Both the position numbers and the translations under genes were made by a program. Shown here piece after piece: positions 1 to 8,478 of a stretch of 64,000 nt of DNA. The stretch covers positions 121,681 to 185,680 of the forward strand of contig CAWIZJ010000040.1 in assembly GCA_963840535.1 (NCBI GenBank), in the 5' to 3' direction. Positions within the stretch are counted from its first letter, which is position 1; each line of letters starts with the position of its first letter. Below the pieces are notes generated by a model. The model was given only the letters and a program-made list of their open reading frames with translations. It was not told the DNA's origin and did no database searches. The DNA comes from VAZQ01 sp963840535 (GTDB taxonomy: Bacteria > Pseudomonadota > Alphaproteobacteria > Rhizobiales > Xanthobacteraceae).

Positions 1-1
1 C

Positions 2-427
2 ACCTTCGTCGGGCTCGACCTGTTCTATCGTCATACCCTCCTCGGCAAGGCATTCCGCGCGGTCGCCCACAGCGGCGAGGTGAGCGGCCTGATGGGGATC
101 AATACACGCCGCGTGCAGGCGGTGTCCTACGCCGCCGCCGCGGCGCTCGCCGGCTTCGCCGGCTTTCTGGTGGTGCCGCTCACGCTGGCCGAGCCGCAGC
201 TCGGAACCGTGCTGGGCCTCAAGGCGTTCGCCATCGCCATCATCGCCGGCCTTGCCGCCCCGCGCGGAATTCTCATCTGCGGGCTCGGCTACGGCGCACT
301 CGAGGCGCTGATCTCCGGCTATTTCTACACCGGCATTCGCGACATCCTCGGCTTCTCGCTGATGATCGTCGTGCTCTTCCTCAAGCCGGAGGGACTGTTC
401 GGGCACCGGATCGAGGAACGCGCGTGA
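2..427 (+). CDS. livH: Branched-chain amino acid ABC transporter permease, LivH type (5' truncated by window)
   Basis: Inner-membrane permease subunit of a Liv-type ABC importer. The frame is open from the first bases of the window and ends at a TGA that overlaps the next gene, so only the C-terminal ~141 residues are present. Visible are the cytoplasmic coupling stretch (around LLGKAFRAVAHSGEVSGLMG), then three or four hydrophobic helices, and the usual LivH ending (FLKPEGLFG). It overlaps the downstream permease/ATPase gene by 4 bases, which indicates one operon livH-livMG-livF. The substrate cannot be told: such systems carry amino acids, amides or aromatic acids. Confidence 0.88.
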   Translation, partial: TFVGLDLFYRHTLLGKAFRAVAHSGEVSGLMGINTRRVQAVSYAAAAALAGFAGFLVVPLTLAEPQLGTVLGLKAFAIAIIAGLAAPRGILICGLGYGALEALISGYFYTGIRDILGFSLMIVVLFLKPEGLFGHRIEERA

Positions 428-2197
428 GCTGGCGGCTGGCGAGCTGGCTGCTCGGGCTCGCAGCCCTGGCCGTTCTGCCGTTCTTCGTGCAGGGCACCTA
501 CTACCGCTTTCTCGGCATCGTCGTCTTCATCTACGGGATCGTTGCGGTCGGCCTCAACATTCTCGCGGGCTATGCCGGTCAGCTCTCGCTCGGCCATGCC
601 GCACTGATGGCGATCGGCGCCTATACCACGGCCATCCTGACCAAGGCGCTGGCGCCGGTGTCGTTCTTCGCGGCGACCGGCCTGCACATCTGGCTCGGGG
701 TGGTCGCCGGCACCGTCGCTGCCGCTGCGTTCGGCGCGCTGCTCGCCTTTCCGGCCCTGCGCGTGCGCGGGCCCTACCTCGCCATGGTGACCATCGCCTT
801 CGGCTGGGTGATCTTCAAGGTGCTGCAGGAATGGGTGCCGGTGACCGGCGGCGATCTCGGCCTCGCCTCGATACCGAAGGCGCAGATCGGCTCCTATCAC
901 TTCGACACGCACGGCTTCTACTATGTGGTGCTCGCGATGTTCGCGGCGGCACTCCTCGTTCAGCACCGGCTCGTCACATCGGAGCTCGGGTTGCGCATCC
1001 GCGCCATGAAGCACAGCGAGATCGCGGTCTCCTCGGTCGGGATCAACGTCTACCGGCTCAAGGTGCTGGTGTTCGTGATCAGCGCAGCCTTCGCCGGTTT
1101 CGGCGGAACCCTGTTCGCCCACCAGCAGAACTACATCAGTCCCGACAATTTCCAGTTCTTCAGCTCGGTGTTCTTCCTGCTGGCGGTGCTGTTCGGAGGT
1201 GCCGGAACCCTGCTGGGACCGGCGATCGGCGCCGCCGTGCTCACGCTGCTTCCGGAGATGCTGCACGATTTCGACAAGTTCCGGCTGATCGTCTACGGCG
1301 GCTTCATCCTGGTCACGCTCTATTTCCTGCCGAACGGAGTCATGGGCCTGTTCGAGCGGCGAGGTGCCGTACGTCCGCATCGCGATGACCGCGCGGCGGC
1401 ATCTGCAACGCCGGCATTGCCGCCGACCGCGGGCGCCGCCCTCGAGCTCGAGAACGTCTCCAAGAGCTTCGGGGGCCTGCAGGCGGTGCGCGAGGTGAGC
1501 TTGCGCGTCGCGCCGGGCTCGATCCACGCCCTGATCGGGCCGAACGGCGCCGGCAAGACGACGCTGATCAACGTCGTCTCCGGTTTCTACCGCGCCGACC
1601 GCGGCGCCATCCGCATCGACGGCAAGGCCACCCACATCGGCTCGCTGCACGACGCCGCCCGCCGCGGCATCGTGCGCACCTTTCAGACCATCAAGCTGTT
1701 CGGCGACATGACCGTGCTCGAGCATGTCGTCATCGGCCTCTCCCGCCATTCGAATGCCGGGCTCGGATTCGCTCGGGCGGGCGCAGGCGCGCGAACAGGC
1801 CGCGCGCCGGCTCGCTGCGGCGCGCGAGCTGATCGCGCTGGTCGGCTTGTCGCGCTATGAGAACATGCCCGCGAACGCGCTCGCCTACGGCCATCGGCGC
1901 CTGCTCGAGATCGCCCGCGCGCTCGCGGTCGAGCCGAGGATCCTGCTGCTCGACGAGCCGGCCGCGGGCCTGGCGGCCGACGAGATCGCATCGCTCGCCG
2001 ACATCATCCGCCGGCTGCAGGCGACCGGCATGACCGTGCTGCTGATCGAGCACCACATCGACTTCGTGGTCAGCATTTCCGACCGTGTGACGGTGCTCGA
2101 CTACGGCGCCGTGATCGCCGACGGCCCGCCCGCCGTGGTGCAGCGCGACGAGCGGGTGATCGCCGCCTATCTGGGACCCTCCCATGCCGCTGCTTGA
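424..2197 (+). CDS. LivM-LivG fusion: branched-chain amino acid ABC transporter permease/ATPase (frameshifted)
   Basis: Fusion of the second Liv permease and an ATP-binding subunit. Residues 1-~300 form a LivM permease with about eight membrane segments (GQLSLGHAALMAIGAYTTAI is diagnostic). From ~residue 335 an ABC ATPase begins, with Walker A GPNGAGKTT and Q-loop TFQTIKLF. The first frame then runs off at base 1860, while the rest of LivG (degenerate signature LAYGHRR, Walker B ILLLDEPAAGL, H-loop LIEHH) continues in the next frame to 2197. The switch lies between about 1765 and 1795 and is explained by one extra base. Fused LivMG proteins are known in Hyphomicrobiales. Whether the shift is a sequencing error or a mutation is unresolved; everything else looks functional. 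Confidence 0.85.
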
Positions 2198-2909
2198 CGT
2201 CAGCGACCTGCATGTCGCCTATGGCGAGCTCGAGGTGGTCAAGGGCATCTCCTTCGCCGTGGAGCCCGGCGAGATCGTGGTCATGCTCGGCAGCAACGGC
2301 GCCGGCAAGACCACGACCATGCGCAGCCTCGCCGGTCTGCTGACGGCGAGGCGCGGACGGATCGAGCTCGCCGGCGTGGACACCAGCCGCTCGGCGGCGC
2401 ACGAGATCGCCGATCTCGGTCTCGCGCTGGTGCCCGAGGGACGTCAGCTGTTTCCCGAGCATACCGTGCAGGAGAACCTGGAGCTCGGGGCCTACCGCCA
2501 CTTGCGCCGCGGCCGCCGCACCGAGTTCGCAAGCAGCCTGGAGGAGGTCTTCGAGCTGTTTCCGCGCGTGCGCGAGCGCCTCGGCCAGCCGGCCGGCCTG
2601 TTGAGCGGCGGCGAGCAGCAGATGGTCGCGATCGCTCGCGCGCTGGTGAGCCGTCCGCGCATGCTGCTGGTCGACGAGCCGTCGCTCGGCCTGGCACCCA
2701 TTCCGCTGCGGTCGATCTTCGATGCGTTCCGTGCGCTCAAGGCGCGCGGGCTGACCATCCTCATCGTCGAGCAGATGGCATGGCTCGGGCTCGAGATCTG
2801 CGATCGCGCCTATGTGCTCGAGAACGGCTCGATCGCGCTCGCCGGAACCGCGGCCGAGGTCGCCGCGAATCCGCGCGTGATCGAGGCCTATCTCGGCACC
2901 GCTCGCTGA
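2184..2909 (+). CDS. livF: Branched-chain amino acid ABC transporter ATP-binding protein LivF
   Basis: Second ATPase of the Liv importer, acting at the cytoplasmic face. 241 residues, the usual LivF length. Walker A GSNGAGKTT at about residues 34-42, signature LSGGEQQ at about 138-144, Walker B MLLVDEPSLGLAP directly after, and the switch His replaced by the LivF-typical IVEQ. The ATG at 2184 lies inside the last codons of the livG part (14-base overlap), so translation is probably coupled. It closes the transporter operon; the next gene starts 148 bases downstream and is unrelated. Confidence 0.93.
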   Translation: MPLLDVSDLHVAYGELEVVKGISFAVEPGEIVVMLGSNGAGKTTTMRSLAGLLTARRGRIELAGVDTSRSAAHEIADLGLALVPEGRQLFPEHTVQENLELGAYRHLRRGRRTEFASSLEEVFELFPRVRERLGQPAGLLSGGEQQMVAIARALVSRPRMLLVDEPSLGLAPIPLRSIFDAFRALKARGLTILIVEQMAWLGLEICDRAYVLENGSIALAGTAAEVAANPRVIEAYLGTAR

Positions 2910-3057
2910 CGCCTGCGTCATCCCTCCCCCGCAGGGTGGCCGAGCGAAGCGAGGCCGGGTGGGGGGTTGCGCGACGGTCGCCGAAATCGAATGCGATCGA
3001 AGGCGGCCGAGCCTAGGATGATCGTGGTGCATAACTGCTTCGCGAGGGAGCCGGGCC

Positions 3058-3960
3058 TTGCAGACGACGCCATCGCGGTACGCTCCCGTCACGAGCGCGA
3101 CAGGCATCGCACATCCCTGCCCGGCTTGCGGCCGCACCACCGAGCACAGGCACCGCTTCCGCACCAACGGGTGCGACATATTACAATGCAGCGACTGCGG
3201 CCTGGGCCGTGCCGAAACGTCGGGGTTTGATCCGGCGGCCTACTACACCGGAGACTATTTCTCCGGCAGGCACGCCGACGGCTACGCCGACTACCTCGGC
3301 GCCGAGCCGGTACTGCGGCGCGAATTCGCCCGCTGCGTCGATTTCATCAGCGGTTTTCGCCCTGGCGGCAGGCTCCTCGAGGTCGGATGCGCCTATGGCT
3401 TCTTCCTGCAGGAAGCCGCGCGTTGTTACGAAGCGGCGGGGATCGAGCTTGCCGCCGATGCCGCCGAGCACTGCCGCCGCACCGGGCTCAACGTGCTGCA
3501 GGGCGTGGCGGACGCGGCCAATCTTCGCCGCATCGGTCATGTGGATGTCATCGTTCTGCTCGATGTTGTCGAGCATCTTCCGGATCCGCGTGCGACCCTC
3601 GTGCTTTGCCACCAGCACCTCAATCCCGGCGGGATCATCGTGATCACGACGGGAGACTTCTCCTCCGCTTTGGCCAGGCTTGCGGGCGTGAAATGGCGCT
3701 TGATGACGCCGCCACAACATCTGTGGTTCTTCACCCCGGAAAGCATGCGCCGGCTGTCGGCCGGGCTCGGGCTGACCCTGGAGCATGCGGATCACCCCTG
3801 GAAGATCGTTCCGGCATCGCTGATCGCATTCCAGTTGCGGCGAATGCTCGGCTTCCGCGGCGCCGGCTTGCCTTCCGCCAGCGCGGTCGGGGTGCCGGTC
3901 AACCTGTTCGACGCCATGCGCATCGTGCTGCGGAGGCCGCACCCTGCAGTCGCGAGCTGA
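3058..3960 (+). CDS. Class I SAM-dependent methyltransferase with N-terminal zinc-ribbon-like motif
   Basis: Predicted cytoplasmic methyltransferase of 300 residues. The N-terminus has two Cys pairs (CPAC near residue 21 and CSDC near 43) that look like a small zinc ribbon. The Rossmann domain follows: motif I GRLLEVGCAYG at about 103, then VIVLLDVVEHLPDP, then the PPQHLWFFTPESM segment typical of the Methyltransf_23 family. The start at 3058 is a TTG chosen because it precedes the zinc-ribbon region; later starts would cut into it. Proteins of this type usually act on lipid-linked or surface sugars, which fits the adjacent family 2 glycosyltransferase. Substrate unknown. Confidence 0.8.
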   Translation: MQTTPSRYAPVTSATGIAHPCPACGRTTEHRHRFRTNGCDILQCSDCGLGRAETSGFDPAAYYTGDYFSGRHADGYADYLGAEPVLRREFARCVDFISGFRPGGRLLEVGCAYGFFLQEAARCYEAAGIELAADAAEHCRRTGLNVLQGVADAANLRRIGHVDVIVLLDVVEHLPDPRATLVLCHQHLNPGGIIVITTGDFSSALARLAGVKWRLMTPPQHLWFFTPESMRRLSAGLGLTLEHADHPWKIVPASLIAFQLRRMLGFRGAGLPSASAVGVPVNLFDAMRIVLRRPHPAVAS

Positions 3961-4014
3961 ATGGAACCTTTCGCCGCAGGGGGAACCAACCGCCACGACG
4001 AAGGTTGCCGTGCC

Positions 4015-4695
4015 ATGAACACCGCCGGGGTCCATGCCGTTATCGCCGCGTACAACGAGGCTACGATGATCGGGCGCGTCGTCGGCGAGCTTGCGCACGC
4101 GGGCTACCCGGTGGTGGTGGTGGACGACGGCTCGCGCGACGAAACCGCCGCCATCGCGCGCGCGGCCGGCGCGGCGGTCATCAGGCACCCCTTCAATCTC
4201 GGACAGGGCGCCGCCCTGCAGACCGGCATTGACCATGCGTTGATGCAAGGAGCCGAGATCGTCGTCACCTTCGACGCCGACGGTCAGCACCGGGTCGCGG
4301 ACATCCCGCGCCTCACCGACGCGCTGGCCGAGGAGAACGCGGATTTCGCCCTGGGAAGCCGGTTTCTCGGACGCTCGCCGAGCCTTCCACCGATGCGCCG
4401 CCTGCTGCTCATGGCGGCAACCCTGTTCACACGGCTCACCACCGGGCTCGAGCTCACCGACACCCACAACGGGCTGCGCGCCATGACGCGACGGGGCGCC
4501 GAGGCGATCCGACTGCGCCAGAACCGAATGGCGCATGCATCGGAGCTGATCAGCCAGATCGGCCGCAGCGGGCTGCGCTACGTCGAACGGCCGGTGACCA
4601 TCGAGTACACCAGCTATTCGCTGGCCAAGGGCCAACGGATGAGCGACGCCGTTCTCATCCTGGTCGATCTGTTCGCGCGCAGACTCTATCGCTGA
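4015..4695 (+). CDS. Family 2 glycosyltransferase (polyprenyl-phosphate sugar synthase-like)
   Basis: GT-A fold glycosyltransferase of about 226 residues without membrane helices. Motifs in order: AVIAAYNEATMI at the N-terminus, VVVVDDGSRDET for nucleotide-sugar binding, NLGQGAALQTGI, and the metal-binding FDADGQH. The size and the DADGQH motif match the DPM1-like branch that transfers sugar to a polyprenyl phosphate. I prefer the ATG at 4015, preceded by AAGG, over the in-frame ATG at 3961, which abuts the stop of the methyltransferase and would add a non-conserved tail. It probably forms a two-gene unit with the methyltransferase. Confidence 0.85.
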   Translation: MNTAGVHAVIAAYNEATMIGRVVGELAHAGYPVVVVDDGSRDETAAIARAAGAAVIRHPFNLGQGAALQTGIDHALMQGAEIVVTFDADGQHRVADIPRLTDALAEENADFALGSRFLGRSPSLPPMRRLLLMAATLFTRLTTGLELTDTHNGLRAMTRRGAEAIRLRQNRMAHASELISQIGRSGLRYVERPVTIEYTSYSLAKGQRMSDAVLILVDLFARRLYR

Positions 4696-4999
4696 TCAAA
4701 AACGCGACTTGATCGGGCGCATTCGCATCATTCGACCGGCAGCGAGCGCGCACCAGCCAACCACGCTGCGCGAACATGCCGGCACGCCACAAACGCCGCC
4801 ACGCAACAGGCTACCCTTCGTCAACAATGTCCCGCGTAGCATCGCCGGTTGAGGACCCACGGGGTGACGCCCATGAACTTGAGCGAATTCCAATTCATTG
4901 GGATATCCCTCATGCTCACTTTGGCTGGCCCTGTTCCTCCTGCTTCCGCTCGCGACCTTGCGCGATCAGCGCGGCGATGATGCCCATGGCACCGTACAT
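4696..4999. other. Intergenic region with one doubtful micro-ORF
   Basis: Gap between the glycosyltransferase and the BrnA stop. The only candidate is a 35-codon ORF at 4873-4980 (+), starting MNLSEFQFIGISLMLTLAG and hydrophobic at its N-terminus. The neighbouring frame carries an even more hydrophobic run (WLALFLLLPLATL), so this may be a small frameshifted membrane protein. I see no convincing ribosome binding site or terminator. Confidence 0.25.
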
Positions 5000-5398
5000 T
5001 CAACGTCCCTTCATTGTGCGGGGAGCAGCGCGGCGGGGAGTTGTTTTCTTTGCACCTTTGCTCGAACGCACCACCACCCCCTTCGCCGAGCGCCGCACGT
5101 ATTGCTGCAGCACCTCGCCGATGCGGGTCTGCCAGCCCGGACCCAGCGCCTTGAAATCGCGGATCACGACTGGAGGAAGCCGCAGCGTGAGGCTCTGCCT
5201 GCGCTCGTCCGCTGGCAACGGTGGCCGCCCGCCCCGGCGCAGATGCGCGAGTTCGCCCTTTTTCAGCGGCATATTATCGCGGTCCGACCTCGCCGCCGCC
5301 GTGATCTCGCTATCGGTCATGGCGTCGAGCCGCCGCCGCTGCGGCGGGGTCAACCGCGCCTTGCGGATCTGCTCACTGGTCTTGCGTACCATCGGCAT
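5000..5398 (-). CDS. brnA: BrnA-family antitoxin (COG3514)
   Basis: Antitoxin partner of BrnT, expected to bind DNA and the toxin. Starting at the ATG at 5398 (a second ATG at 5392 is equally possible) it gives 132 residues. The C-terminal half carries the BrnA signature: GRPPLPADERRQSLTLRLPP, then a helix and the family hallmark GPGWQTRI, a ribbon-helix-helix type DNA-binding region. The tail after this is unusually basic (KGAKKTTPRR). Its start overlaps the end of brnT by about 26 bases, the normal toxin-then-antitoxin order for this family. Confidence 0.85.
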   Translation of the reverse strand: MPMVRKTSEQIRKARLTPPQRRRLDAMTDSEITAAARSDRDNMPLKKGELAHLRRGGRPPLPADERRQSLTLRLPPVVIRDFKALGPGWQTRIGEVLQQYVRRSAKGVVVRSSKGAKKTTPRRAAPRTMKGR

Positions 5399-5651
5399 AG
5401 GCCCGCTCCTCGCTGGCATTGGTGCGCCGCGCCGAGATGATCCGCCGAACATCGCCGCGCTCGGCGAACACCACCACGAACAGCCGACCCTCGATACGGC
5501 CGACACACTTGCGGCGCGGCTCGCCGTCGCGTGGACGCGATGCATCGAACTCGACCCGCCGCGCATCGTCAAACACCCGGCAGGCATACCCGAATGGAAC
5601 GCCATGCTTGCGCAGATTGGCCGCCGCCTTGCGGCTGTCCCATTCGTACAT
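5373..5651 (-). CDS. brnT: BrnT-family ribonuclease toxin (DUF497)
   Basis: Small RelE-fold toxin of 92 residues, thought to cleave RNA. It begins MYEWDSRKAAANLRKHGV, the typical BrnT start (W-D-x-x-K-A..N..KHG), followed by ARRVEFDASRPRDGEPR, then GRLFVVVFAERGDVRRIISARRTNASEERAY, whose R-I-I-S-A-R-R..E-R motif is the family signature. It lies directly upstream of brnA on the same strand and overlaps it, so the pair forms one autoregulated operon. All recognisable motifs are intact. Confidence 0.88.
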   Translation of the reverse strand: MYEWDSRKAAANLRKHGVPFGYACRVFDDARRVEFDASRPRDGEPRRKCVGRIEGRLFVVVFAERGDVRRIISARRTNASEERAYADGTQDQ

Positions 5652-6090
5652 GCCCGGTTTATGTAACTACACAAACCGTGGGCGCGCAAGACCGGGAAAG
5701 GCATGCGCCTTCGTGGCACTGCGATAAGACCGCCAAGGTACGCGGCCTCGACATGCCGGCGTTGGTGCTGTCACGGGCCGACGAGGTAAATCGAGTGAAG
5801 CGTGAAGCGTTGCAAATGTGTCATTTGCTGCGGTGCATGAGTCAGCTTCTGACCCGACTGTATGGTCCGGCAGTGCGTTGCAAGAGGGTTTCGTCGAGCT
5901 GTCGGATGTGCGGTCTTGCATCAATGTATCCGGCCTCTGATTGGAGCGTGTTGAGCTCCCGGCCACCATGGATATCAGCGCGCCTGCGATCTCATTACCG
6001 GACAAGCCTCGACCGGGCCATTCGGGACATCAGAGTGCGTTGGCACGGAAGAGACCCGCTCGCCACGCCGACCAATGTCCGCAGTTGGAG
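5652..6090. other. Intergenic region, no supported gene
   Basis: About 440 bases between the BrnTA promoter side and the decayed membrane-protein gene. Short open frames exist on both strands but none has a recognisable motif, a good start or a likely ribosome binding site. The brnT promoter must lie at its left end; I cannot point to specific -35/-10 boxes. Confidence 0.4.
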
Positions 6091-7178
6091 CTACAAGAGA
6101 AAACATTTGCTCGATCTGAGCCTTACCGGGAATGACCCCATCTGTGACAAGGATTGCGCTCCAAAGGCCAGATAGTGGAGCCCGTAGTACGCGATGAATA
6201 CCATGACGAAGAAGAAGATGTAGTTGCTGGTCATGAAATAGGCCTCGGTACCATAGTGATTTCTGATCAAGCACGACGAGATTGCGGCCCTTGGTCGGCC
6301 CACGAGACGATCAGCACAAACAGGATTGCCATGATCAACAAATGGCCCACAGCGTCGATCATGCCGAACTTGAAGATGGCAAGTGCGAATATCGAGCCGA
6401 AGCCGAGGGCGATAGCGCGCGAAAGCAACGAGGCGCTGCTCAGCAACATGTAGGTCAAGGTGAACTCGATGAACCCGGCGAGCACCATAAAGGTGGGCGG
6501 CATCGAGGCCCATCAACAGGTCGGGGTTACGCGCGAGCAACGGATAAGTCCAAAACGGATAGCCCCATTTTTCAATGGAAGCCCACAGCAGCGTGAGCCC
6601 GGTCGTTGCGTAGAGCACGACGTAACGGGACATCAACCAACCGCGCATCCGACATCGCCGCTGCGAGAAAGTAGTACGAGACGCCAATCACGATGAGATA
6701 GTCGAGCATGTGAAAGACACCATACTGGGCGACCGCGGCGACGAAGAGGACGGCAGCGCCCAGGCCGATCAAGGGTACCGTACGCCGGTTGAGCGCCGAC
6801 AAGGCGATCGCCAGCTGTACCCACGGAACCCAGCGATCGTCAGTCTTCAGCTCGGGGGTGAGAAAAAACCCCTGACCAAGACATGCCGTATGCACTGATG
6901 GCCGCGAAGAACACAAACGCCGCGCCGCGCATGATCATGAAGGCTACGGGCTCGGTGACGGTAAAGCGGCGCAGCACATCGTCCAGAATGCGCTTGCGGT
7001 AAGCATAGCGGTCGAACCAGAAAAAGACGTAGATCAGGAGTACGGAACCAAGGAAGAAGTACACGAACTGGGGCGTCACCACCTCGCCGATCGGAAGTGG
7101 TGGCTGGTTTAGATCATATTGATCGAACCACTTGATGTGCGCATGTGCAAAATCGCTTTCCACCAAACCAGCGAGCAA
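6091..7178 (-). pseudogene. Decayed polytopic membrane protein
   Basis: Reading right to left, hydrophobic coding segments succeed each other in different frames: from 7178 a piece with FVYFFLGSVLLIYVFFWF, near 6890 FFLTPELKTDDRWVPW and FMLDY-type helices, near 6660 a piece with TTGLTLLWASIEKWGYPFW, from 6503 PTFMVLAGFIEFTLTYMLL, and at about 6250 FMTSNYIFFFVMVF. Joined, they give one protein of about 330-350 residues with perhaps eight to ten helices. At least four frame changes separate the pieces. The family is not identified with confidence; a DoxX-like or related membrane protein is possible. No neighbour hints at its role. Confidence 0.5.
6103..6128 (+). repeat. 26-bp dispersed repeat, copy 1
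   Basis: The 26 bases from 6103 match 20702-20727 with one mismatch; the shared core is TCTGAGCCTTACCG preceded by ACATTTGCTCG. Copy 1 sits at the 3' end of the decayed membrane gene, copy 2 in the gap downstream of the chimeric binding-protein gene. Probably part of a larger degenerate intergenic repeat. Confidence 0.5.
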
Positions 7179-7396
7179 GATCAGGCTGCCAGCGAGGGCG
7201 ACGACCGGATCGCCGCGCCTTGATGGATGAATGATCGCCGTAGTCTTGAATTTGCGCTACGGCATCCGCATCAGGCTCGGCTGTGCCCCATATTGCCGAC
7301 CATGTCCTCAACTCCTCGTGCTTGGGCGGAACTGCAAATCGAACGGGATGTTTATGCGGTAAACCCGCAATCTCTTGCAACCAGGAGGTCCGCATC

Positions 7397-7759
7397 ATGG
7401 GTAATCCGTTCGTCCACGTGGAATTGATGTCGACCGACGTCGGCAAGGCTAAAGCTTTCTACGGCAAATTGTTCGACTGGAAGCTTGAGGACATGGACAT
7501 GGGCGATATGACCTACACCATGGTCAGGGTCGGTGAAGGCACGGGCGGCGGACTTATGAAGAACCCCATGCCGAAGGCGGGCTCGATGTGGGTCCCCTAC
7601 GTGAACGTCGATGACCTTAAGGCCGCCACCGCGAAGGCCAAGTCTCTCGGCGCGACCCTCATCAAGGACCAGGTTGAGGTAAAGGGTGGAGGCTCGTTCA
7701 GCATCGTCACCGATCCGACCGGGGCGATGCTGGGCCTGTGGGAGCCGAAGAAAGGCTAA
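7397..7759 (+). CDS. VOC (glyoxalase/bleomycin resistance) family protein
   Basis: One-domain VOC protein of 120 residues. It starts MGNPFVHVELMSTDVGKAKAFYGKLFDW, the typical first beta-alpha unit with a potential metal ligand (His near residue 7), and ends with GSFSIVTDPTGAMLGLWEP, the second half-module with its Glu near the C-terminus. A strong ribosome binding site AGGAGG sits 8 bases before the ATG at 7397, which decides the start over upstream in-frame codons. Substrate unknown. It is followed on the same strand by a remnant and another VOC gene, suggesting a small operon. Confidence 0.85.
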   Translation: MGNPFVHVELMSTDVGKAKAFYGKLFDWKLEDMDMGDMTYTMVRVGEGTGGGLMKNPMPKAGSMWVPYVNVDDLKAATAKAKSLGATLIKDQVEVKGGGSFSIVTDPTGAMLGLWEPKKG

Positions 7760-7762
7760 CTC

Positions 7763-7888
7763 GAGCCCGGGCAGGAGTATCGCCACAACGATCTGCTCGA
7801 CCCGGTCTGGAACATGTTCGACCTTGCGCCCGAGGGGCGGGGCGACTTCCAACCCAAGCTCGACTACACGTCCGGGTCCGGCAAATGA
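7763..7888 (+). pseudogene. 3' remnant in frame with the preceding VOC gene (possibly DUF899-like)
   Basis: Directly after the TAA of the VOC gene the same frame stays open for 41 codons and reads like the end of a real protein: YRHNDLLDPVWNMFDLAPEG, then RGDFQPKLDY, stop TGA at 7886-7888. The pattern (…W..FDL.PEGRGD…) resembles the C-terminus of DUF899/thioredoxin-like proteins, but the match is from memory and weak. It has no start codon of its own. It could be what is left after a deletion that joined the VOC gene to another gene, or an extension cut off by a new stop. Confidence 0.35.
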
Positions 7889-7913
7889 TGCGAAAGGAAG
7901 GAAAGGATAAGCA

Positions 7914-8387
7914 ATGGCCAAGAACACGATTTGCCTATGGTACGACAAGGACGCCGAGGCTGCTGCCCGCTTCTACGCCGAGACCTTTCCCGGCAGCACG
8001 GTGGGTGCCGTCCACCGTGCACCCAGTGACTACCCGTCCGGCAAGGAGGGCGACGTGCTGATGGTCGAATTCACAGTCGCCGGCGTCCCCTGTATCGGCC
8101 TCAACGGCGGTCCCGCGTTCAAGCATAACGAAGCCTTCTCGTTTCAGATCGCCACCGACGATCAGCAAGAGACCGACCGCTACTGGAACGCCGTCGTCGG
8201 CAATGGCGGCCAGGAGAGCCAGTGCGGCTGGTGCAAAGACAAGTGGGGCGTCTCCTGGCAAATCACGCCGCGCGTGCTGACCGAGGCGCTGGCGGCCGGC
8301 GGGGAAGAAGCAAAGCGCGCGTTTGATGCGATGATGGGCATGAAGAAGATCGACATCGCCGCGATCAAGGCGGCGCGGCGCGGCTGA
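7914..8387 (+). CDS. VOC family protein, PhnB / 3-dmu-9_3-mt type
   Basis: 157 residues. It begins MAKNTICLWYDKDAEAAARFYAETFP and continues with GDVLMVEFTVAGVPCIGLNGGP, KHNEAFSFQIATDDQQE and the family block CGWCKDKWGVSWQITPRVL. These are hallmarks of the PhnB-like branch formerly annotated as 3-demethylubiquinone-9 methyltransferase; they are VOC-fold proteins and not true methyltransferases. A purine-rich stretch (GAAAGGAAAGGA) stands before the ATG. It lies 25 bases after the remnant and is probably co-transcribed with the first VOC gene. Confidence 0.87.
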   Translation: MAKNTICLWYDKDAEAAARFYAETFPGSTVGAVHRAPSDYPSGKEGDVLMVEFTVAGVPCIGLNGGPAFKHNEAFSFQIATDDQQETDRYWNAVVGNGGQESQCGWCKDKWGVSWQITPRVLTEALAAGGEEAKRAFDAMMGMKKIDIAAIKAARRG

Positions 8388-8478
8388 CCTGCCGAGATGA
8401 TCGGGGTTGCCGCGTCCGCCGCGGCGCTGAGTAGCGGAAGAGGCCGCCCGTGGACTGATCAAAGCCGGCGGCCGTGAA

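Noticed and set aside
325..1749. 474-codon open frame on the minus strand opposite the Liv genes
   Set aside because: Low-complexity His/Arg/Glu-rich product with no family features; an antisense shadow of GC-rich coding sequence. The same applies to 3181-4635 (-), 26581-28326 (+), 30246-31343 (+), 31973-33037 (+), 33075-34499 (-) and 34990-36414 (+).
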